Origin: Blastocatellia bacterium
GTDB taxonomy: Bacteria > Acidobacteriota > Blastocatellia > UBA7656 > JADIYM01
Direction of reading: 5' to 3'
Length of the DNA: 64,000 nt
Assembly: GCA_016705245.1 (NCBI GenBank)
Contig: JADIYM010000013.1
Location: 93,683 to 157,682 of the forward strand
In this document: in pieces, positions 34,494 to 42,675 of the stretch
Layout: every line of letters begins with the position of its first letter
Position numbering within the stretch: position 1 is the first letter of the stretch
The notes under the pieces: model-generated
What the model saw: the letters and a program-made list of their open reading frames with translations, nothing else
The model's database searches: none
What the model was told of the DNA's origin: nothing
Translations under genes and position numbers: made by a program

Positions 34494-36401
34494 ATGAACG
34501 ACGCGCCGCACAGTCCATCGCAGCACCGTGAAGATCCTCACGCCGGGCCGAGCCCGCACGAGGCCAAGGCGCGCCTGACGCGATCTGCAGGTGTCGTCTC
34601 GGCGGCCGTCATGGCGTCGCGCGTGCTCGGACTCGTCCGGGAAGTGATACTCGCGTCGCTCTTCCCGACAGGACTTGCGCTCGACGCCTTCAACGCGGCG
34701 TTCCGGATCCCCAACATGCTGCGGGACCTCTTCGGCGAGGGCGCGCTTTCGAAGGCGTTCATCACGACGTTCACCGAGACCCGGGTTCGCGACGGTGAAG
34801 CGGCGACATGGAGGCTCGCGAACCGGTTCGTGAACCTTCTCGTGATCGCGACAACGCTCGTCGCTCTGCTCGGCATCGTCTTCGCACCGGCCATCGTCGC
34901 CGTGATGCTGCCAGGAGAGGGCTTCGACGTTCCGCTGCCGCCCGACGAGAGTTATGGCTTCGCGACGAAGCGCGAGCTCACGATTTTCCTGACCCGGGTC
35001 ATGTTCCCCTTCCTTCCGCTGGTGTCGCTAGCCGCCGTGTCGATGGGCATCCTGAACAGCCGGCACCGCTTCGGAATTCCGGCGCTCTCGTCCGCGTTTT
35101 TCAACGTAGGCTCGATTCTCGTGGGTGTCGCCGGATATTTCGCGGCGCCTTCGCTCGGAGTACATCCGGTCGTCGCCATGGCCGTCGGGGTGCTCGCCGG
35201 AGGGCTGCTGCAGTGGCTCGTGCAGGTGCCGTCGCTCCGCTCAGCCGGCTATCGCTGGAAGCCCGAGCTGAGCCTGTCGGATCCGGGTGTCCGGAAGATC
35301 GGAAGGCTCATCGGGCCGGCGACGATCGGCATTGCGGCCGTGCAGGTGAACGTGTTCGTGAACACGCTTTTTGCGAGTCTCGGGACCGGCTGGCTCTCGT
35401 GGCTGAACGTCGCGTTCCGGTTGATGTACCTACCCATAGGCATCTTCGGCGTCGCGATCTCGACGGCGAACCTGCCCGCTCTCGCCGGACACGCTGCGGC
35501 TGGCAACCGACCCGCTTTTCGCGCGACGTTCGCGCATTCGCTCCGCCTGATGTTCGTCCTGACGATTCCGTCGAGCGTGGGACTCATCGTCCTCAGCCGC
35601 CCGATCATCGGGCTGATCTATGAGCACGGCGTGTTCACGTCGCACGACGCGGACATGGCGGCCGGGGCGCTCGCCTGCTACGCCGCCGGGCTCTGTGGAT
35701 ACTCGGCCATCAAAATCGTTACCGATGCGTTCTACGCGCTCGGCGACACGACGACGCCGCTTCGAGTGTCGGTGGTATCGATAGCGCTCAATGTCGCGGT
35801 CAGCGCGGGGCTCGTCCTCGGGCTCGGTTGGGATCATCGAGGCCTCGCGCTCGCAACCTCGATGGCCGTGTCGGTGAACTTCGTGGTTGCGTGCACTGCG
35901 CTTCGACTGCGGACCGGCCGCCTCGAGCTCCGCGGTGTGGCCGTCTCGTCGTTCAAGTCACTCGTCGCCGCCGCGGCGATGGCACCTGTGGCGTGGTACG
36001 CGTCGGACGTGGCGGGACGCGCATTTCACGCGACGTCGACGGCGATGCGCGCGGCTCAGGTCGCGGCGGGAATCAGCGCCGGCGTAGTGGTCTACGCGGC
36101 AGTCGGCTTCGTGCTCCGCGTCGAGGAATTCCGCGACCTCGCTTCCCCTCGGCCGAAGGAAGGGGACGGGGAGCAACACGGACAAAGCGGATCTGAGGGA
36201 TTGAGCGGATCCGATCGTCAACGTCTGATCCTGTTGATCCGCACAATCCGCCGAATCCGCGCTGCTCTTTATTGCGCGCGTTGCGACGAGTTCGCCCCCT
36301 GCAGCTGGCACGCAGCGGTAGCCTCAGTCTCGGCAGGATATTCGGCGGCCAGCCAGGCGGCGGTCCCGCCGATCACATTGGAAACGTCCGAGAAACCGTG
36401 A
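34494..36401 (+). CDS. Second MurJ-type flippase, with repeat-encoded C-terminal tail
   Basis: Also MOP/MVF family with about 14 helices: VMASRVLGLVREVILASLF, FRIPNMLRDLFGEGALSKAFI, and NVFVNTLFASLGTGWLSWLN. It has an extra hydrophilic N-terminus (about 28 residues, His/Pro rich). The MurJ homology ends near residue 555. The last roughly 80 codons read through a palindromic repeat (36180-36265) and then 133 bases antisense to the convergent metallo-beta-lactamase/rhodanese gene. That tail (DRQRLILLIRTIRRIRA onward) is therefore probably not under protein-level selection. Could transport another polyprenyl-linked precursor such as a glycan. Confidence 0.87.
   Translation: MNDAPHSPSQHREDPHAGPSPHEAKARLTRSAGVVSAAVMASRVLGLVREVILASLFPTGLALDAFNAAFRIPNMLRDLFGEGALSKAFITTFTETRVRDGEAATWRLANRFVNLLVIATTLVALLGIVFAPAIVAVMLPGEGFDVPLPPDESYGFATKRELTIFLTRVMFPFLPLVSLAAVSMGILNSRHRFGIPALSSAFFNVGSILVGVAGYFAAPSLGVHPVVAMAVGVLAGGLLQWLVQVPSLRSAGYRWKPELSLSDPGVRKIGRLIGPATIGIAAVQVNVFVNTLFASLGTGWLSWLNVAFRLMYLPIGIFGVAISTANLPALAGHAAAGNRPAFRATFAHSLRLMFVLTIPSSVGLIVLSRPIIGLIYEHGVFTSHDADMAAGALACYAAGLCGYSAIKIVTDAFYALGDTTTPLRVSVVSIALNVAVSAGLVLGLGWDHRGLALATSMAVSVNFVVACTALRLRTGRLELRGVAVSSFKSLVAAAAMAPVAWYASDVAGRAFHATSTAMRAAQVAAGISAGVVVYAAVGFVLRVEEFRDLASPRPKEGDGEQHGQSGSEGLSGSDRQRLILLIRTIRRIRAALYCARCDEFAPCSWHAAVASVSAGYSAASQAAVPPITLETSEKP
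36180..36265. repeat. Inverted repeat overlapping the murJ-2 tail
   Basis: CAAAGCGGATCTGAGGGATT on the left and GATCCGCACAATCCGCCG-type sequence on the right; the GCGGAT/ATCCGC vocabulary is typical of bacterial dispersed palindromes. It sits where two convergent genes meet. Confidence 0.6.
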
Positions 36402-37705
36402 CGCGAGAGAATGCTCGTCGCCGCACTCGATCGATACCCGCTCTGGCAGATGATGAGGGTTGGACGCGTCGCGTCGAGAACGTCAAGCCGCGACTCCAGG
36501 TCGGCAAGCTGGATGTTGAGCGCACCGGGCGCGTGGCCAGCCAAATATTCGGCGGGGCGGCGCACGTCGACCAACTGTACCTGGTCGTCGGCACCGAGTC
36601 GCGACTTGACGGCGTCAACTGGAAGCTGCGGCGTCACCGACTCGGGAAGCCCGGCATCGTCCCACGACGGCATGCCTCCGGCGAGGTATCCAATGACCGA
36701 TTCGAACCCGACACGGGCAAGTCGCACCCTCGCCTCGTCGACGCCGTCCACATCGTTTGCGACCACGATGATCGGCGTCTGGAGCGGAATGAGCGAGCCA
36801 GCCCACGAGGCGAACTGTCCGCCGAGGCCGATGTTCAACGCGCCGGGAATGTGACCCGCTCCAAACTCGGCGCCCATCCGCACGTCGAGCACGACCGCGC
36901 CACCTTCGACCGCCTCGGCCAGGTCCCCGGGACTCATCGCCGCCGGTCGCGCAACGTGCTCGAGCGACGACGCGCCGGTCCGGTTCATCTCGATGGCCTT
37001 CCGGAAGTAGGCCGGCACCTCCGGAAGGTTCTCGGTCATGAGCGAGACGAACGACGCGCGATCCATGGGCTTCAGGGCGTAGTTGAACTGCCGCTGCGCA
37101 CCGATCGTCGAGCTCGTCTCCTTCGAGATGTTCCTTCCACAGAGCGAGCCCGCGCCGTGGGCCGGATAAACCTCGACCGCGTCGTCGAGCGTCAGGAGTT
37201 TCGTGTGCAGGCTGTCGTAAAGCATGGACGCCATCTGCTCGGACGTGAATCCCTTGGATCCCACGAGATCCGGCCGGCCAACATCGCCGATGAAAAGCGT
37301 GTCACCCGTGAGCACTTTCGGCACAACCGATGGGTCCGCCGTGTCGGCGACGAGTATCGAGATTCCCTCGGGCGTATGCCCCGGCGTCTCGAGGATCGAC
37401 ATTGTTACGGTGCCAACCCTCAACTGGTCGCCGTCGTGCGCCGCCCGATGCGGAAAACTCACCGCGGCTGCGTGACCTATGACGATCTCGGCGCCGGTCC
37501 GCTCCGCCAGCTCGCGATGGCCGGACACGAAGTCTGCGTGAAGGTGCGTCTCGATGACGTAGCGGATGGCGAGCCCGGCCTCTTCGGCTTCGCGAAGGTA
37601 CTGCTCGACGTCGCGCTGGGGATCGACGACCGCAGCCTCTCCGTTCGAGCCGATCAGGTACGACGCGTGTGCCAGACAACCAAGGTAGAACTGCCTGAAG
37701 TACAT
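36269..37705 (-). CDS. ETHE1-like persulfide dioxygenase fused to two rhodanese domains
   Basis: 478 aa cytoplasmic enzyme. The N-terminal metallo-beta-lactamase fold (1-240) has the iron site H54-x-H56-x-D58 and H63 in ETHLHADFVSGH, then ETPGHTPEG and TGDTLFIGDVGRPDL, the mark of persulfide dioxygenases. These oxidise glutathione persulfide to sulfite. The first rhodanese domain (about 255-355) lacks the catalytic Cys (IVVANDVDG). The second (about 360-460) has it (IICQSGYRSS). Such MBL-rhodanese proteins (Blh/CstB type) couple sulfane-sulfur oxidation with transfer to thiosulfate. It is the last gene of the arsR-ygaP-tauE operon, and its 3' end overlaps the murJ-2 tail. Confidence 0.92.
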   Translation of the reverse strand: MYFRQFYLGCLAHASYLIGSNGEAAVVDPQRDVEQYLREAEEAGLAIRYVIETHLHADFVSGHRELAERTGAEIVIGHAAAVSFPHRAAHDGDQLRVGTVTMSILETPGHTPEGISILVADTADPSVVPKVLTGDTLFIGDVGRPDLVGSKGFTSEQMASMLYDSLHTKLLTLDDAVEVYPAHGAGSLCGRNISKETSSTIGAQRQFNYALKPMDRASFVSLMTENLPEVPAYFRKAIEMNRTGASSLEHVARPAAMSPGDLAEAVEGGAVVLDVRMGAEFGAGHIPGALNIGLGGQFASWAGSLIPLQTPIIVVANDVDGVDEARVRLARVGFESVIGYLAGGMPSWDDAGLPESVTPQLPVDAVKSRLGADDQVQLVDVRRPAEYLAGHAPGALNIQLADLESRLDVLDATRPTLIICQSGYRSSAATSILSRHGFSDVSNVIGGTAAWLAAEYPAETEATAACQLQGANSSQRAQ

Positions 37706-37727
37706 TCCGGTTCCTCCGACCTTCGAC

Positions 37728-38489
37728 TCAGATTACAGCGAGCCCGGCATTCTTGAACACGAGCCAAACGGCTATCACGACGACGAAGAGGGCAAATCCG
37801 GTCCTCAGGTGCACCGGCGACAGCCGGTGCGACCATCGCGATCCGGCGAGCGTCCCGGCCACGGCGAGTAACGTGACGAGCGCAGCAAGGGCGACGTCGA
37901 AGCCCGCCTGTCCGATGTGTCCCACGAGTCCGGCACCGCAGTTTACGGCAATGACGACGAGCGACGTGCCGACAGCTTCACGCATGGTGAGCCCGGCGAA
38001 CATGACGAGCGCGGGGACCACGAGGAACCCGCCGCCAACCCCGAGGAATCCGGTCAATGTGCCGACGATGAACCCGGCGATCGCGGCCCGCACTGCCTTC
38101 GGCTTGCGACGCGTCTCGGCCGATTCACCTGCCGGCCTTGGAATGAGCATCGACGTGGCTACGACGAGCATGAGCCCAGCGAACGCGAGCATAAGCACCT
38201 GCGGCGAGACGAGCGACGTCAGCTGCGCACCGCCGATCGCTCCCATCACGCCCGTCGATGCGAAGAGCAAGCCCGTTCGCACCCGAACCGTCCCTCGCCG
38301 CGAGTGAAGCAACGCACCAACGACGCTCGTTGCCCCGACGACCGCGAGCGACATTGCTACGGCTTCATGCGGGTCCACGCCGAGAGCGTACACGAGCACC
38401 GGCACGGTGATGATCGAGCCGCCGCCTCCGATGAGGCCGAGCGAGACTCCGATCGCCGAACTGAGAATCAGGCCGATGAGCACGTGCAC
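37728..38489 (-). CDS. TauE/SafE-family sulfite or sulfur-anion exporter
   Basis: 253 aa, about eight transmembrane helices in two internal repeats. Diagnostic motifs: GVSLGLIGGGGSIITVPVLVY near the N-terminus and its partner GTLTGFLGVGGGFLVVPALV in the second half. Members export sulfite, sulfoacetate or thiosulfate. Placed directly upstream of the persulfide dioxygenase gene (22-bp gap), it would remove the sulfite made by that enzyme. Other TauE proteins carry other organic anions, but the operon supports sulfite. Confidence 0.9.
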   Translation of the reverse strand: MHVLIGLILSSAIGVSLGLIGGGGSIITVPVLVYALGVDPHEAVAMSLAVVGATSVVGALLHSRRGTVRVRTGLLFASTGVMGAIGGAQLTSLVSPQVLMLAFAGLMLVVATSMLIPRPAGESAETRRKPKAVRAAIAGFIVGTLTGFLGVGGGFLVVPALVMFAGLTMREAVGTSLVVIAVNCGAGLVGHIGQAGFDVALAALVTLLAVAGTLAGSRWSHRLSPVHLRTGFALFVVVIAVWLVFKNAGLAVI

Positions 38490-38501
38490 TCCTGACGGCG
38501 T

Positions 38502-39068
38502 TCAACGGGACGCCGGAACCCGTTCGGTCGCGCACCCCGGATTTGGATCCGAGTTCCAGGGCATCCGCGCCATCACGAGACCCATCGCGCACGAGTCCGT
38601 GATAGATGCGTACATGAGCCCGGATCCGACGAATGCAGAAAGCCAGATGAACGGCTGCGCGACGAAAACCGACAACAGGACACCGACAACTACGATGGCA
38701 CCAGCGACCAGCCGGACCTGCCGCTCTATCGCCCATGGTGCCCTGACCTCGCGTTCCAGCTCAATGCCTGCCGCACGGCAAGCCTCGATGCCGCCTGCCA
38801 GGTTGCGGACGTCTTCGAAACCGAGCCGACAGAGGATCGCGGAGGCCTCTGCCGAGCGGCGACCGGTTCTGCAGACAACGAGCACGCTGCGGCTCCGGTC
38901 GATCTCACCGGACCGATCCGCGACCTGTGAGAGCGGGACGAGCCTCGACCCGGGCAGTCGCCCGGCCGCGAACTCGCCGTACTCGCGAACATCGACGATC
39001 GTCGCACCGGACATTCGAAGGACATCGATGTCGGTGACACTGCAATTCGTGAACTCTGAACTGGACAT
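38502..39068 (-). CDS. YgaP-like rhodanese with C-terminal DUF2892 membrane domain
   Basis: 188 aa. The start at 39068 (MSSSEFTNCSVTDIDVL) is chosen from rhodanese domain boundaries. Residues about 8-105 are a rhodanese with active-site loop VVCRTGRRS (catalytic Cys). Residues about 115-180 carry two transmembrane helices (LVAGAIVVVGVLLSVFVAQ and LSAFVGSGLMYAS), the DUF2892/YgaP pattern. It transfers sulfane sulfur at the inner membrane face. Spacing to the upstream arsR-type gene is 17 bp and to tauE 12 bp, so all four are one transcript. Confidence 0.88.
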   Translation of the reverse strand: MSSSEFTNCSVTDIDVLRMSGATIVDVREYGEFAAGRLPGSRLVPLSQVADRSGEIDRSRSVLVVCRTGRRSAEASAILCRLGFEDVRNLAGGIEACRAAGIELEREVRAPWAIERQVRLVAGAIVVVGVLLSVFVAQPFIWLSAFVGSGLMYASITDSCAMGLVMARMPWNSDPNPGCATERVPASR

Positions 39069-39085
39069 GCGACCTGTGGACTCCT

Positions 39086-39463
39086 CTACTTTGATCCTGA
39101 CGTCGGCTCGCCAGCCGACAGATTGGCAAACCTCGAAACTGCGCCGTGGCGCGCCGAGAGCTGCTCCGCGAGCCGCGAACATACAAGCTCGCACAGTTCG
39201 AAGATCGATTCATCGGCTACTCGGTAGAAGGCGTTGAGCCCCTCCTTGCGTCGCGCGACGACTCCGGCATCGAGCAACATCCCGAGATGTTTGGACGTGT
39301 TTGCCTGACTCGCATTCGTGGCCGTGACGAGGTCACCGACCGACATTTCGCTGCGTCCGAGCGTGTGCAGAATCCGGAGCCTTGACGGCTCCGACAATAC
39401 CCGAAAACGCGCTGCAACCAACTCGAGCGCCTCCGGTGTCAACACTCTGTCTGACGTATCCAT
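39086..39463 (-). CDS. ArsR/SmtB-family repressor of the sulfur operon
   Basis: 125 aa winged-helix regulator. The recognition region is ASQANTSKHLGMLLDAGVV and the wing RRKEGLNAFYRVAD. Its cysteines, C91 and C95, lie four residues apart in the C-terminal helix. BigR/SqrR-type persulfide sensors form a disulfide or tetrasulfide between one Cys in the second helix and one in the last helix; the first is absent here. The regulator may instead use the C91/C95 pair. First gene of the operon, with GGAGG 7 nt before its ATG, so it is probably autoregulated. Confidence 0.9.
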   Translation of the reverse strand: MDTSDRVLTPEALELVAARFRVLSEPSRLRILHTLGRSEMSVGDLVTATNASQANTSKHLGMLLDAGVVARRKEGLNAFYRVADESIFELCELVCSRLAEQLSARHGAVSRFANLSAGEPTSGSK

Positions 39464-39489
39464 GCGAATCCTCCTCTCGCGTTCCCGCG

Positions 39490-39540
39490 ATACTGCAACT
39501 GTATGGCTACCCAGTAATACAATAAAGACTTATTTTTCCG
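39490..39540 (-). promoter_or_regulatory. AT-rich promoter/operator region of the sulfur operon
   Basis: The minus strand upstream of the ArsR gene is conspicuously AT-rich (AATAAGTCTTTATTGTATTA) and holds the small palindrome ATACAGTTGCAGTAT (39504-39490), 26 bp before the start codon. Its position suits an ArsR-family operator overlapping the promoter. Not tested against a matrix. Confidence 0.4.
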
Positions 39541-39580
39541 AGTTAAAGAGCGAGCATTGTGGAGGGTCACTATTCATTCT

Positions 39581-39672
39581 GCGTCTTTGCGTCTTCCATT
39601 GCGCCTTTGCGAGAACTTCTTCGACGGTTAAAAGAGTTTCTCGCAAAGGCGCAATGGAAGACGCAAAGTCGC
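39581..39672. repeat. Long inverted repeat (GCGTCTTTGCGTCTTCC type)
   Basis: Arms 39581-39615 and 39638-39672 match at 34 of 35 positions, with a 22-base loop. It belongs to a style of dispersed palindrome (CGCAAAGGCGCAATGGAAG) found in many bacteria. It lies between divergent genes, so a terminator role is unlikely here. The rest of the gap from 39464 to 39764 holds the operator region and nothing else I can name. Confidence 0.85.
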
Positions 39673-39764
39673 AAAGTAAGTCAGCTTGACCCACTACTTC
39701 CGAGTGCCGCAGGTGGCCAATCGCAACGGGCTTCCAGTAGAATGCCGAGTTTGGGTCAACGTTC

Positions 39765-40538
39765 ATGAACATCGACCAAGCAACGGCTTCCTCATACGTC
39801 CGTCCGGCCGCGCGCGAGTCGCGTCTCCGGTCGTTTATCTTTGCGCTTGGACTTGCGGCGTTTGCACTCGTGGCGCTGCTCGCCACGGCCGTACTGCTGT
39901 TCCTTTCGGCGCGCTCGCAGATGCGGTTCCAGGTCTCGCCGACCGACATCAAGTACGCTCCGGCGCAGCGAATTCCGTCGGCAGCTCCGAATGCCAGGTC
40001 CGCTGGCTCCGACGACGATGAAGACGATGACGAGCCGAACTCGCCGGCGGTTCAGCCGGGCGGCTACGGCGGCATCATTCCAGGAATCCCGGGTGTCGGC
40101 GGCGGGCCGCTGTTTCCAACGGCTCCCCAGGCGCCGGCGTACACTCCGGCTCCCGCGGCTCCCGCGCGAACCACTCCGCCTCCTGCGGCTGAACAGACCG
40201 GTCCCAAGGCGACGCCCGACGCGACGGCCCCGCCGGCAGCACGTCCCGAGCCTGCAGTGAGTCCGCGTTCCAACCAGGGCGGGGACGGATCTCCGCGCGA
40301 TGCCGGCCGAATCCGGCGCGTGGGCAACAAGTCGTTCAAGCGCGATGCCGCCGGAGTGCTCGTCGACACGGCGTATTCGGCCGACGCCGGACTGAAGGAA
40401 GTCACTCTGGTCGCCGGCAGCGACCCGTACGTTCGCCTGCTCGAGAGTCGTCAGGACCTCCGTTCGTTCTTTCGTCTCGACGATCACCTGATCGTCGTCG
40501 TCGACAACATCGTCTATCGCGTGGTTCCGAGGGACTGA
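39765..40538 (+). CDS. Membrane-anchored protein with acidic/proline-rich linker and small C-terminal domain
   Basis: 257 aa of unknown function. Short cytoplasmic N-terminus, one transmembrane helix (about residues 26-48, FALGLAAFALVALLATAVLLF), then an acidic stretch (DDDEDDDEPN) and a long Pro/Ala/Gly-rich linker (about 85-175). The C-terminal 75 residues look folded: VGNKSFKRDAAGVLVDTAY, then KEVTLVAGSDPYVRLLESR and HLIVVVDNIVYRVVP. Similar tails occur at the ends of some von Willebrand/VIT-domain envelope proteins. I infer a periplasmic binding or scaffold role. It is followed 20 bp later by the TMTC-like gene. Confidence 0.7.
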   Translation: MNIDQATASSYVRPAARESRLRSFIFALGLAAFALVALLATAVLLFLSARSQMRFQVSPTDIKYAPAQRIPSAAPNARSAGSDDDEDDDEPNSPAVQPGGYGGIIPGIPGVGGGPLFPTAPQAPAYTPAPAAPARTTPPPAAEQTGPKATPDATAPPAARPEPAVSPRSNQGGDGSPRDAGRIRRVGNKSFKRDAAGVLVDTAYSADAGLKEVTLVAGSDPYVRLLESRQDLRSFFRLDDHLIVVVDNIVYRVVPRD

Positions 40539-40557
40539 CCACTCGCGGGGCGCCTCC

Positions 40558-42675
40558 ATGAGCAAGATGCGGCGAGCCCGGTCCGAGCGAACCCGCCAGA
40601 CGACCGCGACGGGCGTAAGCGCACCGCCAGCGGAGGAACGGGGCCAGCGCGACGACATCCGCGGGGACGGGCCCGTTCATCACAACGAGACTCGGACGTG
40701 GATACTGCTCGCGGCTGGACTCGTCGTCGTCGTCGTCGCCGTCTTTGCCAACAGCCTCGGCAACGGCTTTGTGTTTGACGACGTCGACCTCGTGGTTCGT
40801 AATGCCCGAATCCGCAACCTCGCGGATCTCGGCAACTTCATCGGCGATACGTATCGGCCGATCCGGACGATCAGTTATGCGATCGACTACGCCGTCTGGG
40901 GGCTGAACCCGACCGGGTTTCGCGTGACGAACCTGGTGATCCACGCCGCCAATGCGATCCTGGCGCTTGGCGTCGCCCGCCTGCTGACGGGTGGCGCTCG
41001 AATGGCCTCGATGTGCGCGGCCGTGCTCTTCGCGATTCACCCGGTCCAGTCCGAGTCGGTAGCCTACATCTCGGGCCGACGCGACGTGCTCTTCGCGATG
41101 TTCTTCCTCGTGGCCTTCCTTTCTTACGTGCGCTTCCGCGAAGCGCCGAATCGCTCCATTGCCGCGCGCTTTCTTGCCATCACCGGCATCGCTTTCGCTC
41201 TCAGTCTGCTCTCGAAGGAGATGGCCACGAGCTTTCCGCTCGTCTGCGTGCTGTGGGACTTCGCGCGCGCGACTGAGCCGTCCACGGCCGGCGAACGACC
41301 GTCGGCCGGTTCGGTTTTCGGAAGGATGTTACGTGCAGGCGGCGTGCTTTACGGTATCGGGTTCGTCGTGCTCGGAGGCTTCGCCTACTACACGGTCTTT
41401 GTCCGTAGCGCCACGACGCGACTCGGGGAAGCCGGCGTCACGTTCTGGGGTGGCAGCCTTCTCAACAACCTTCTCACCGTGCCCCTCACGTACGCGCACT
41501 ACGCAAGGCTCACCGTGTGGCCGATGAAACTGGCCGCGCAGTATCTCGGGGCCTTCGATCCAGCGGCCGGATTCTCGGACGTACGTGTCGTGCCGGCGCT
41601 CGTCTTCCTCGCTGGCATCGTTGCTGTCGGATTGTGGCTTCTGGTCCGAACGTCGCATCGCACAGCCGGGTTCGGCCTGCTCTGGTTCATCATCACCCTG
41701 CTGCCGGCCAGTCAGATCCTGCCGCATCATGAAATCGTCGCTGACCACTACCTGTACCTGCCGCTCGTCGGCGCTGGCCTCGTCCTCGCCGACATCGTCC
41801 AGAGCATCGGTCGGATCAAACGGCCCGCCGGGGCAGGCGTTGCGGTCGGCAGCCTGGTCGTGATCCTGCTTGGCGCGTTTGCCGTACGCACGGTCGTCCG
41901 CAACACTGACTGGAAAGACGACGCGACACTGTGGGAGGCCACGTACGCCGTCGTTCCCAGATCGCCGCGAGCCGCCTACAACTACGGTCTCGTGCTCACG
42001 AACCGTGGCGAGCACGAACGCGCCATTCCCTACTATCAGCAGGCGATCGAGCTCGATCCGACGTTCCTCACGTCCTATTTCAATCTCGCATCCACGTATG
42101 CCGGGCTCGGACGGTTCGACGAGGCGCGTGAAGTGTACGCCGCGGCGCTTGCCAGCGATATCGACACGGCGGCGCACCAGTGGCACATGACTCCGGACAC
42201 GCTGCGGGCGCTTTATGCGACCGAGGTGGCGATGCTCGACGCAAACTCCGGACGGACCGCAGCGGCGCGCGACAGCCTCTCGACGATTCTTGCCACGAAC
42301 CCGAATCTCGTGCGAACCCAGGACTTCTACGCCAACGTGCTCCAGCAGCGCGGCGAGACAGTAGCAACCATCGAGTCGCTCCGTCAGAGGCTCGCCGCGG
42401 CGCCCGACGACAACTCGTCACGGCTCGTCCTCGGGAACCTGCTCTGGAAGTCGGGGCGAGTCGAGGACGCCCGCCCGGTGATGGCCGATGCCGTCGAGCG
42501 CGAGCCGTCGAGCACCGTCGCGAATCTCGCGCTCGGCCGTTACGCCCGCAACGTCCGGCCCGGTTCGACCGCGGCTGCGGAGCCCTTTTTCGAGCGGGCT
42601 TATCGATCGGCGCTCTCGAGCTTCGATCGCGAGACGATACAGCGGGAGCGGGCGGGCGCTTCCCCGTCGAAGTGA
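40558..42675 (+). CDS. TMTC-like membrane protein with TPR repeats
   Basis: 705 aa. A disordered N-terminus (1-45) leads to about 10-11 transmembrane helices with the TMTC/O-mannosyltransferase-like features FANSLGNGFVFDDVDLVVRN (GT-C acidic motif in the first periplasmic loop) and YRPIRTISYAIDY. HPVQSESVAYISGRRDVLFA is a signature of this group. A C-terminal solenoid of TPRs follows (about 460-700; YNYGLVLTNRGEHERAIPYYQ, SYFNLASTYAGLGRFDEA). The group may glycosylate periplasmic proteins from a lipid-linked donor, but this is unproven in bacteria. Its stop overlaps the next glycosyltransferase by 4 bp. Confidence 0.85.
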   Translation: MSKMRRARSERTRQTTATGVSAPPAEERGQRDDIRGDGPVHHNETRTWILLAAGLVVVVVAVFANSLGNGFVFDDVDLVVRNARIRNLADLGNFIGDTYRPIRTISYAIDYAVWGLNPTGFRVTNLVIHAANAILALGVARLLTGGARMASMCAAVLFAIHPVQSESVAYISGRRDVLFAMFFLVAFLSYVRFREAPNRSIAARFLAITGIAFALSLLSKEMATSFPLVCVLWDFARATEPSTAGERPSAGSVFGRMLRAGGVLYGIGFVVLGGFAYYTVFVRSATTRLGEAGVTFWGGSLLNNLLTVPLTYAHYARLTVWPMKLAAQYLGAFDPAAGFSDVRVVPALVFLAGIVAVGLWLLVRTSHRTAGFGLLWFIITLLPASQILPHHEIVADHYLYLPLVGAGLVLADIVQSIGRIKRPAGAGVAVGSLVVILLGAFAVRTVVRNTDWKDDATLWEATYAVVPRSPRAAYNYGLVLTNRGEHERAIPYYQQAIELDPTFLTSYFNLASTYAGLGRFDEAREVYAAALASDIDTAAHQWHMTPDTLRALYATEVAMLDANSGRTAAARDSLSTILATNPNLVRTQDFYANVLQQRGETVATIESLRQRLAAAPDDNSSRLVLGNLLWKSGRVEDARPVMADAVEREPSSTVANLALGRYARNVRPGSTAAAEPFFERAYRSALSSFDRETIQRERAGASPSK

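Noticed and set aside
42180..42671. N-terminal extension of the GT2 gene by 164 codons
   Set aside because: It lies wholly inside the TPR part of the upstream gene in another frame; glycosyltransferase homology starts after 42672.
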